Of a DNA stretch of 64,000 bases, positions 42,261 through 48,951 are shown piece by piece. Made by a program: the position numbers and the translations under genes. The notes beneath the pieces were generated by a model, which saw only the letters and a list, made by a program, of their open reading frames with translations, had not been told where the DNA came from and made no database searches. The stretch is from Occallatibacter savannae (GTDB lineage Bacteria > Acidobacteriota > Terriglobia > Terriglobales > Acidobacteriaceae): NCBI RefSeq assembly GCF_003131205.1, contig NZ_QFFY01000005.1:552432-616431 (forward strand). Direction: 5' to 3'. Numbering within the stretch: position 1 is the stretch's first letter; every line of letters begins with the position of its first letter.

Positions 42261-44372
42261 ATGAAGATACTCACCAAATGGCTGCGGACCTACCTTCCCG
42301 AACTACCCGTCTCTGACACTCAACTCGCCGAAGATCTCACCCTCCGTGGCATCGCCGTCGAAGGCATCTTCAATCTCGGCTCCGGCAACGGCTCCCTCTA
42401 CGAGATGGACATAACCACCAATCGTGTAGACGCGATGAACCACTACGGCATCGCACGCGAAGCGGCGACGATCTATGGCGTAGAACTCCGTCACCTCGAT
42501 ACAACACTTCCAAAGCACCAGCCGTCCGCTCAGAACCTCCCCGTCAAGATCGAAGCCGAAGATGTCTGCGGACGCTTCACCGCACGCGTTCTTCGCGGTA
42601 TCACCATAGGCCCTTCCCGCGACTGGTTCCCCGGCGCTGAAGTCTCAACGTACTTCAGCCTCCTCGAGCAGAAGCAAATCTCCAACGCCGTCGACGCCAC
42701 CAACTTCGCGTGGCTAGCCATGGGCCAGCCCACTCACGCCTTCGACCTCGACAAAATCGAGGGCGGCATCATCGTCCGCCGAGCCCGCAAAGGCGAAAAG
42801 CTCAAGACCCTCGACGGCATGGACCGCATCCTCGACCCGGACGACCTCGTCGTAGCCGACCACACGAAAGCTCTCGGCCTCGCCGGCGTCATGGGCGGCT
42901 GGGACACCATGATCACAGCAGAGACGAAGAACGTCCTCATCGAAGCCGCATGGTTCGAACCGATGGCCGTCCGCCGCACCGCCCGCCGTCACGGCCTCCA
43001 CACCGACGCCAGCCACCGCTTCGAGCGCGGCGCCGACTTCAACGCCGCTCCCGTCGCCTCCGCTATCGTGAGCCGCATCCTGCTCGCCAACGGCGGCCAC
43101 ATCGATGGCGATCTCGTGGATGTCCGCGTTCCTTCATGGGAAGCCCGTACCGCACAACGCCCGGCGATCTCGCTCGCATTGAGCGAAGTGCATCGTCTTC
43201 TCGGCAGCACCATCGACAAAGAAGGCATCACCTCGTCCACGGTCGAATCGATTCTTACCGGCCTGGGCTGCACACTCAGCTCCGCCGCCACGCAATCAGC
43301 ATCATGGCAAGTCCAACTCCCCAGCTGGCGCCTCGATCTCGAACGCGAAATCGACCTCATCGAAGAAGTCGCACGGGTGTACGGCTACAACCGCTTCGCC
43401 AACACCCTTCCCGCGTTCGCCGGCGGGGTCAAATCGCTTTCATCGGCAGAACCAGAACTCGTCGCTCGACGCACTCTTCTCGCCGCCGGCTTCCACGAGA
43501 CCATCTCCAGCACCTTCTGCTCTTCCGCTGAAGCCGTACTCACCGCGCCCATCCCCGGCCAGATCGTACCGCTCGGCAATCCCCTCAGCGAAGAAGCTGG
43601 CGTGATGCGCCCATCACTCGTTCCCGGCCTGCTCAACGCCGCCTCCGGCAACCTGAATCGAGATGTCGCCGACGTTCGCCTCTTCGAACTCGGCACCGTC
43701 TTCAGCGGTACGACAGAAAAAGTTGATGAACGCCCGGCACTCTCTTTCGCCGCTGCTGGCAACCTCCCCAGCCAAAGCTCGTTGCATCCGACACGTCGCA
43801 TCGAGTTTCACGACCTCAAAGGTCTCGTCGAACAACTCCTCTCGCGTTTCCAGATTCGCGACATCTACTTCGACCGCTTCCCATCGGACACGGGCCTCAC
43901 CCCGGCATGGCTGCATCCCTATCGCTCAGCCCGCGTGGTAGCTGACGGTCTCACCGTGGGCTGGTTCGGCCAGCTTCATCCCACCGAGGCCGCCGCGCGC
44001 AAAATCAAAGATACGATCATCATCGGCGAGATCTACATCGACCGCCTCTACAAGCTGCCGCTGCGCAAGCCCGCCGCTCGCGACATCTCGCGCTTTCAGC
44101 CCGTGCGCCGCGATTTCTCGCTCATCCTCGATCAGAGCATTCCCTGGGAGCGCATCGACAAATCTCTTGCGTCGCTTCAAATCCCCGAGCTCGTTGATTG
44201 GCGCGCAGCAGAAGTCTTCCGCGATGCGAAACTCGGAGCCAATGACTACGCTCTTCTCGTCAGCACCACCTTCCAGGCTCCCGACCGCACCCTGCGCGAA
44301 GAAGAACTACAATCCTTCCAATCGCGCGTAGTCCACGCCGTCAGCGCAGCCGGCGCCAGACTCCGCTCGTAA
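42261..44372 (+). CDS. pheT: Phenylalanine--tRNA ligase beta subunit, lacking the N-terminal tRNA-binding domain
   Basis: 703 residues against about 790-800 in most bacteria. The chain goes straight from LTLRGIAVEG to DITTNRVDAMNHYGIAREAA, so the EMAP/OB-type tRNA-binding insertion normally between them (about 110 residues) is absent. The B3/B4 core, B5 domain and class II-like domain follow. The C-terminal anticodon-binding FDX-ACB domain is intact (RFQPVRRDFSLILDQ to the end). The editing domain appears present. No frameshift is visible at the gap, so this seems a true short form. Confidence 0.95.
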   Translation: MKILTKWLRTYLPELPVSDTQLAEDLTLRGIAVEGIFNLGSGNGSLYEMDITTNRVDAMNHYGIAREAATIYGVELRHLDTTLPKHQPSAQNLPVKIEAEDVCGRFTARVLRGITIGPSRDWFPGAEVSTYFSLLEQKQISNAVDATNFAWLAMGQPTHAFDLDKIEGGIIVRRARKGEKLKTLDGMDRILDPDDLVVADHTKALGLAGVMGGWDTMITAETKNVLIEAAWFEPMAVRRTARRHGLHTDASHRFERGADFNAAPVASAIVSRILLANGGHIDGDLVDVRVPSWEARTAQRPAISLALSEVHRLLGSTIDKEGITSSTVESILTGLGCTLSSAATQSASWQVQLPSWRLDLEREIDLIEEVARVYGYNRFANTLPAFAGGVKSLSSAEPELVARRTLLAAGFHETISSTFCSSAEAVLTAPIPGQIVPLGNPLSEEAGVMRPSLVPGLLNAASGNLNRDVADVRLFELGTVFSGTTEKVDERPALSFAAAGNLPSQSSLHPTRRIEFHDLKGLVEQLLSRFQIRDIYFDRFPSDTGLTPAWLHPYRSARVVADGLTVGWFGQLHPTEAAARKIKDTIIIGEIYIDRLYKLPLRKPAARDISRFQPVRRDFSLILDQSIPWERIDKSLASLQIPELVDWRAAEVFRDAKLGANDYALLVSTTFQAPDRTLREEELQSFQSRVVHAVSAAGARLRS

Positions 44373-44403
44373 GCCATCGCCGCCGTTTCGATAACAAGAA
44401 CGT

Positions 44404-44439
44404 GGGTGCCCCAGGTCCCTCGCACTTGGAGACCTGGGA
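44404..44439 (+). repeat. GGGTGCCCC-header hairpin repeat, GGTCCC stem subtype with A-T pair
   Basis: CCCAGGTC / GACCTGGG stem, intervening CCTCGCACTTGGA. Compared with the copy at 60557 the fourth pair changes from C-G to A-T, a compensatory change. Confidence 0.85.
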
Positions 44440-44575
44440 TAAGAACGAGCTTGATCCAAAAGTCTCATCGGAGACCGGGGTTTACTATTTCCACCTCAGT
44501 TTCCCTCAGCCTCCGCTGCGCTTCATCAGCGCTATACTTCCCGAATACAGCGCATTTGCGCGGAGGTTATTATTC

Positions 44576-44902
44576 ATGTCGCCATCATCTCTGGAATCCC
44601 AGATCGCGGAACACGAGCACTCTGAAATGGATCACAACCATCAAGGCAATCTCGCTCTCAGCAGCGCTGATTTTTCCGCTCTTGAAGACCGCGTCTCCCG
44701 TGCAGTCAGTCTCGTGAAGAGCGAGCGCCAGGCCCGCGCCGCTGCGGAAGAGCGGATCAATGTGCTCGATGGTCAGCTCCACGAACAGCGCGATCTGGTG
44801 AAAACCCTCCAGGAAGAAATCAGTGCACTCAACGCTGAGCGCGAACAGGTCCGCCAGCGCGTCGATAAGCTTCTCGGTCAATTGGATTCTCTCGAACTCT
44901 GA
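44576..44902 (+). CDS. Coiled-coil protein upstream of ZapA (ZapB-like)
   Basis: 108 residues. The region from about 35 to the end is a continuous heptad coiled coil (RVSRAVSLVKSERQARAAAE to QRVDKLLGQLDSLEL). CGGAGG about 9 nt upstream fixes the start at 44576. By position and architecture it is probably a ZapB-like or ZapA-partner protein acting at the Z-ring, since zapA begins 8 nt after its stop. Assignment is by context; the sequence is low in specific signatures. Confidence 0.7.
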   Translation: MSPSSLESQIAEHEHSEMDHNHQGNLALSSADFSALEDRVSRAVSLVKSERQARAAAEERINVLDGQLHEQRDLVKTLQEEISALNAEREQVRQRVDKLLGQLDSLEL

Positions 44903-44910
44903 GGTTCCGC

Positions 44911-45225
44911 ATGGCAAAAGAAATCGCGCCCAGCGCTCCCGGCTACGTCACCGTTCACATCTACGATCAGGCTTACCACCTGCGCGGCCAGAATCCCGAT
45001 CACATTCGCCGCCTCGCAGATCTGGTCGACAGCAAGATGCGCGCGGTGGCCTCTGCCGGCCGCACCGTCGACTCGCTCCGCGTCGCCGTTCTCGCTGCGC
45101 TCAACCTTGCCGACGAACTCTCACAGACTTCGGGCGTGGACGCAAAGGAGGGCCGCGCCCGCGCCGCGCACCTCGCCGAAATGCTCGACGAAGTTCTCGA
45201 GGACGAGCGTCAAGTCGCATCGTGA
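44911..45225 (+). CDS. zapA: Cell division protein ZapA
   Basis: 104 residues. VTVHIYDQAYHLRGQNPDHIRRLADLVDSKM is the ZapA N-terminal globular domain, followed by a helix (about 55-100). It bundles FtsZ protofilaments. GAGG precedes the ATG. Cotranscribed with the coiled-coil gene. In many bacteria the 6S RNA gene follows zapA, which is also seen here. Confidence 0.9.
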   Translation: MAKEIAPSAPGYVTVHIYDQAYHLRGQNPDHIRRLADLVDSKMRAVASAGRTVDSLRVAVLAALNLADELSQTSGVDAKEGRARAAHLAEMLDEVLEDERQVAS

Positions 45226-45327
45226 CTCGGCTCGTGCTCACATTCTCGGCACGCCACGCTGCACCGACTTGCCCGATCTGCAAGTGACCTTCGGTCTCTA
45301 GCACAACTCGCTCTGCACCGGCAAGAC

Positions 45328-45356
45328 TTGCAATTCCCCTTCAACATCCATACATT
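45328..45356 (+). promoter_or_regulatory. Promoter of the candidate 6S RNA
   Basis: TTGCAA - 17 nt - TACATT, four of six matches to each sigma-70 hexamer with ideal spacing. Confidence 0.5.
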
Positions 45357-45360
45357 CAGC

Positions 45361-45563
45361 AATAGAAACCGGCCTGCAAAGCAGGTGCAGTGGTCAATGC
45401 TGGATGAACCAACATTCATTGAACAGGAGGCTCGACTCGTACATACGGTTCTGTGTGCCGTGTCCGCCAGTCCGGAATGCCTAAGGAACCGCGGCGAGTC
45501 TCCACCGTCTTAGGACGGGTTCACCAGCACATCACTCACGGCCCAGTGGGTCGGATTTCTACT
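45361..45563 (+). ncRNA. ssrS: Candidate 6S RNA
   Basis: The 394-nt gap between zapA and lgt is non-coding and strongly structured. TTGCAA (45328-45333), 17 nt, TACATT (45351-45356) would start an RNA near 45362. A closing stem pairs TAGAAACC (45363-45370) with GGATTTCTA (45553-45561). Inside it lie CGACTC / GGGTCG (45433-45438, 45548-45553) and GCCGTG / CACGGC (45457-45462, 45537-45542). A large central bulge follows, then CCTAAG / CTTAGG (45480-45485, 45509-45514). Length near 200 nt, long stem with central bulge, and position after zapA match 6S RNA. No database comparison was possible. Confidence 0.6.
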
Positions 45564-45619
45564 CTTTCCTCGTGCAACTCACACTTCTGCACGCTTCGCA
45601 TGCCCTATCCTTGCTCTAG

Positions 45620-46468
45620 GTGCATCCAGTCCTATTCCACCTCGGCGCATTAGTCATACCTTCCTACGGCGCAGTCGCCGCTCTGGGCCTCCTGCTCGCG
45701 CTCATGCTTGCACTGCGCATCGCAAAAAAGACTGGCGTTGATCCCAATCGCATCTGGAACCTCTGCATCCTGATGCTCTTTACCGCGCTCATTGGCTCGC
45801 GCCTCTTGCTTGTCGCCGCCAACTGGAACATCCTGCGCAGCCATCCCCTCTGGGTCCTCAGCATCGCGACGGTGCACCACCCGCTGCTCGCCGCAATCGC
45901 TGCGCTCATCGCCTTTGCAGTCGCCGCCGTCTACGCCGGCCTGCACCGCATGCCGCTCCGCGCAACCGCCGACCTCCTCGCCGCACCCCTGGCTCTCGGC
46001 CTCTCCTTCGAACAGATTGGCGCCCTCCTCGCCGGCTCCGGCTACGGAACAGGAACCCATCTCCCCTGGGCCGTTATCTACACCGACCCGCTCGCCGCTC
46101 GCTGGAGCGACGCTCCGCTCGGCATCCCAGTTCATCCCGTTCAGGCCTACGCCGCGATCTGCCTTTCTCTCATCGCAGCAACTCTCATCCTCCAGCTGCC
46201 ACGCCGACATCAACACGGCGACCTTGCCGGAAACTTTCTCATCTCCACAGGATTCGTCATGTACATCACCGAGTTCTGGCGCGACCCCGTCGGCCGCGGC
46301 GCACTCTTCCACGGATTCATCAAAGGCCCGCAGGTCGCCGCCATCCTCCTCGTCCTCCTCGGAGCAGCGTTCCTTCTCGATCGTCCATCCCAGCGCATCC
46401 TTCCCGCTCCATCCGCGCCGACCACCCAACCTGCCCCACACGCAACCTCCGAGCCCACCCATGGCTGA
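45620..46468 (+). CDS. lgt: Prolipoprotein diacylglyceryl transferase
   Basis: 282 residues, about seven membrane helices. Lgt patches include FHLGALVIPSYGAVAALG at the start, GSRLLLV, HPVQAYAA and a C-terminal FLISTGFVMYITEFWRD. It attaches diacylglycerol to lipobox cysteines, for example in ActE. The usual GC..GCCYG stretch reads GALLAGSGYG here. Start GTG 45620; TATCCT (45606-45611) ends 8 nt before it and no ribosome-binding site is present. Overlaps the pseudouridine synthase gene by 8 nt. Confidence 0.85.
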   Translation: MHPVLFHLGALVIPSYGAVAALGLLLALMLALRIAKKTGVDPNRIWNLCILMLFTALIGSRLLLVAANWNILRSHPLWVLSIATVHHPLLAAIAALIAFAVAAVYAGLHRMPLRATADLLAAPLALGLSFEQIGALLAGSGYGTGTHLPWAVIYTDPLAARWSDAPLGIPVHPVQAYAAICLSLIAATLILQLPRRHQHGDLAGNFLISTGFVMYITEFWRDPVGRGALFHGFIKGPQVAAILLVLLGAAFLLDRPSQRILPAPSAPTTQPAPHATSEPTHG

Positions 46469-47471
46469 GCCTCGACAAATAGAAGTTCCACCCGAAGCTG
46501 CCGGTCAGCGCCTCGACCACTTCGTCGCCACCCAACTCGAAGGCGTAAGCCGCTCCCGTGTCCAGCTCCTTCTCGATCAGGGCGACGTTCTCGTCAACGG
46601 CACTCAGGCCAAGCCATCCCTCAAGCTTCGTGGCGGCGAACAGATCGTCATCACCGGCGAGCCCCACCCCGCTCCGCTCAAGGCCGCGCCGCAGGACATC
46701 CCGCTCGATGTCGTCTTCGAAGACAAATACCTCGCCGTCATCAACAAGCCGGCAGGCATGATGGTCCACGCCGGAGCCGGCGAAACCGAAGACGCACGCA
46801 ACAGCAACACTCTCGTCAACGCGCTCCTCTTCCGCTTCAATGCGCTCTCTTCCACCGGCGGTGAACTGCGCCCCGGCATCGTCCATCGTCTCGACAAAGA
46901 CACCAGCGGCCTCATCGTCGTCGCCAAAAGCGACGCCGCACACACCAAACTCGCCGAGCTCTTCTCCTCGCGCCAGATCCGCAAAACCTATATCGCTCTC
47001 GTCCACGGTCGCGTCGAGCGCGAGAAGGGAAGCATCACCGCCGCAGTCAGCCGCGACCCCGTTCGCCGCACCCGCATGACCACCAAACCCTCAGAGAACT
47101 CCCGCACCGCCATCTCCCACTACGAAGTCGTCCAGCGCCTCGACACGCGCTTCGGCAAATTCACACTCGTCCGCGTTCGCATCGAAACCGGCCGCACTCA
47201 TCAGATTCGCGTCCACATGGCCTCGCTCGGGCACCCCGTCGTTGGCGACACCCTCTACGGCGCTTCCGGTCAGCTCGTAGACCAGGCCTCCCAAACCTCG
47301 TCCAAAGCTGCCCGCCGCAACAACCAGCCCCAGCGGCTCAAACTGGACCGTAACTTCCTCCACGCCGCGCGCCTCGAGTTCACACACCCGTTTACCTCCA
47401 AGCCTCTGGAACTGGAGGCCCCATTGCCCTCGGAGCTGACCGATTTCCTCGCCCGTATTAACGAATCCTGA
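46461..47471 (+). CDS. RluA-family ribosomal RNA pseudouridine synthase (RluD-like)
   Basis: 336 residues. An N-terminal S4 RNA-binding domain (about 12-70) is followed by the RluA catalytic domain, with the catalytic Asp in VHRLDKDTSGL and the RTHQIRVHM motif. A polar Gln/Arg-rich insertion (about 268-290) precedes the C-terminus. Domain order matches RluD and RluC; which rRNA site it modifies cannot be told. Start ATG 46461 lies inside the end of lgt. Confidence 0.92.
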   Translation: MAEPRQIEVPPEAAGQRLDHFVATQLEGVSRSRVQLLLDQGDVLVNGTQAKPSLKLRGGEQIVITGEPHPAPLKAAPQDIPLDVVFEDKYLAVINKPAGMMVHAGAGETEDARNSNTLVNALLFRFNALSSTGGELRPGIVHRLDKDTSGLIVVAKSDAAHTKLAELFSSRQIRKTYIALVHGRVEREKGSITAAVSRDPVRRTRMTTKPSENSRTAISHYEVVQRLDTRFGKFTLVRVRIETGRTHQIRVHMASLGHPVVGDTLYGASGQLVDQASQTSSKAARRNNQPQRLKLDRNFLHAARLEFTHPFTSKPLELEAPLPSELTDFLARINES

Positions 47472-47539
47472 ACAGAGACAGTCAATACTCCATGGAACGG
47501 CGCAGGCTCGCTCGGCCGATTGCTAGAATGAACACTGAT

Positions 47540-48622
47540 ATGAGCACAAAATTCTCCTGTCTGGCAGCGCTTGCAGTGGCACTGTGCCTCTCTGCCTCCG
47601 GCCAGCCTGCCTATGGGCAGCAGCAACAGCCGCCCGCTCCGCAACCTGCGCAGACCCCCGCCCCGCAGCAACCCGCTCCGGCTGAGCCCGCGTCAGCCCC
47701 CGCGCAGGCCGGCCAACCCGCGTCGGGCCAGCAGCCCGCGGCCGGTCAGCAGCCCCCCGACCAGCAGGGCGCCGAAGATACCGGCCAGGTCTTTCGCGTC
47801 GGCGTCAACGAAGTCAACCTGATCTTCACCGTCACCGACAAGCACGGCCACTACGTCCCGAACCTCAAGCAAAGCGACTTCGCACTCCTTGACGACCAGA
47901 AGGCTCCCGAAAAGGTCACCTCCTTTCGCCAGCAGGTAAATCTCCCTCTCCGCGTCGGCATCGTCATCGACGCCAGCACCTCCATCCGCACCCGCTTTCA
48001 GTTCGAGCAGCAGGCCGCTGTCGAATTCCTTCTGCAGATCCTCAAAGCAAAAAGCGATCGAGCCTTCGTCATGGGCTTCGACGTCACACCCGACATCAAG
48101 GCCGACTGGACCAACAACATCGATGCTCTTGAAACAGGCATCAATCGCCTTCGCCCTGGCGGCGGCACCGCCATGTACGACGCCGTCTTCACCGGCTGCA
48201 AGACCAAGCTGCTTGACTCTTCACGCGGTCAGGAGCCCGTTCGCAAGGCGATGATCCTCATCTCCGACGGCGACGACAATCAGAGCCGCGTTCACCTCGA
48301 CGAAGCCATCAAGATGTGCCAGCGCGCCGAGACCATCGTCTACGCCATCAGCACCAACTGGACCCCCAGCCGCGGCAAAGGCGACCAGGTCCTCACGCAG
48401 CTCGCGCAAGATACCGGCGGCCAGGTCTTCTTCCCGCCCTCCGTCGAACAGATGTCCAACAGCTTCAAAAACATCGAAGAAGAACTGCGCAGCCAGTACG
48501 CGCTCACCTACATCCCTGCGGACTTCAAAGCCAACGGCCAGTTCCGTCCCATCTATCTCTATTGCACCGACCGCCGTTACGTCGCCCGTGCAAGAAAAGG
48601 CTACTTCGCACCCAAAGAATAA
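47540..48622 (+). CDS. Secreted VWFA-domain protein of the acidobacterial type
   Basis: 360 residues. Signal peptide (about 1-27), then a Pro/Gln/Ala-rich linker to about residue 80. A von Willebrand A domain follows with MIDAS start VIDASTSIRT and the pattern described as VWFA-related acidobacterial domain (VGVNEVNLIFTVTDKHG, FALLDDQKAP). Such proteins are numerous in Acidobacteriota; the function is unknown, and ligand binding outside the inner membrane is inferred. TAGAAT (47524-47529) ends 10 nt before ATG 47540, which supports this start over earlier Met codons. Confidence 0.88.
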   Translation: MSTKFSCLAALAVALCLSASGQPAYGQQQQPPAPQPAQTPAPQQPAPAEPASAPAQAGQPASGQQPAAGQQPPDQQGAEDTGQVFRVGVNEVNLIFTVTDKHGHYVPNLKQSDFALLDDQKAPEKVTSFRQQVNLPLRVGIVIDASTSIRTRFQFEQQAAVEFLLQILKAKSDRAFVMGFDVTPDIKADWTNNIDALETGINRLRPGGGTAMYDAVFTGCKTKLLDSSRGQEPVRKAMILISDGDDNQSRVHLDEAIKMCQRAETIVYAISTNWTPSRGKGDQVLTQLAQDTGGQVFFPPSVEQMSNSFKNIEEELRSQYALTYIPADFKANGQFRPIYLYCTDRRYVARARKGYFAPKE

Positions 48623-48689
48623 CTTCGGGTTTCATGATCGCGTGTGCCCCGGTCTCAATCTTGAAACCGGGGCATTTCCTTCCCACAAC

Positions 48690-48738
48690 GCTAACCTGCC
48701 AACTCGCCACGTGCGCAGCACGCCAACCCGCCAAAGAA
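48690..48738 (+). repeat. GCTAACTC-unit repeat with central palindrome (copy 3, diverged)
   Basis: GCTAACCT, GCCAACTC, GCCA, palindrome CGTGCGCAGCACG, then GCCAACCCGCCAAAG. T-to-C changes run through both arms (GCTA to GCCA). Confidence 0.75.
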
Positions 48739-48781
48739 CAGTAACTGTCCGTTCATTATCAACAGAGATCAGCGATCATCT

Positions 48782-48837
48782 AGCTGATAGCTGATAGCTG
48801 ATAGCTGATAGCTGATAACTGACAGCTCATAGCTGAA
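48782..48837. repeat. 7-nt tandem repeat, about eight AGCTGAT units
   Basis: Five perfect AGCTGAT units, then AACTGAC, AGCTCAT, AGCTGAA. The clearest copy of the 7-nt family. Confidence 0.9.
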
Positions 48838-48859
48838 GCCTGAGAGCTGCTCCTCACCC

Positions 48860-48907
48860 GCTAACTTGCTAACTCGCTACGCGCGCAGCGCGCTGACTCG
48901 CTAAAAG
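48860..48907 (+). repeat. GCTAACTC-unit repeat with central palindrome (copy 4)
   Basis: GCTAACTT, GCTAACTC, GCTA, palindrome CGCGCGCAGCGCG, GCTGACTCGCTAAAAG. Closest to the copy at 35733. Confidence 0.85.
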
Positions 48908-48951
48908 AATAAAAAACAGAATCTGACTCACCACCTGATATCCGGCGAAGC

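Larger units (their letters stand above)
48623..48951. other. Repeat-filled spacer between the VWFA gene and ligA
   Basis: 329 nt without a gene. It holds two GCTAACTC-type elements (48690, 48860) and the longest AGCTGAT array (48782-48837), so over half the interval is repeat sequence. Both flanking genes end here (convergent), so no promoter is required. Confidence 0.7.

Noticed and set aside
45361..45563. RNase P RNA or tmRNA instead of 6S RNA
   Set aside because: The conserved GAGGAAAGTCC-type core of RNase P and the TTCGAC/ACCA ends and tag frame of tmRNA are absent.
48782..48837. CRISPR array
   Set aside because: 7-nt tandem units without spacers, and no cas gene anywhere in the window.
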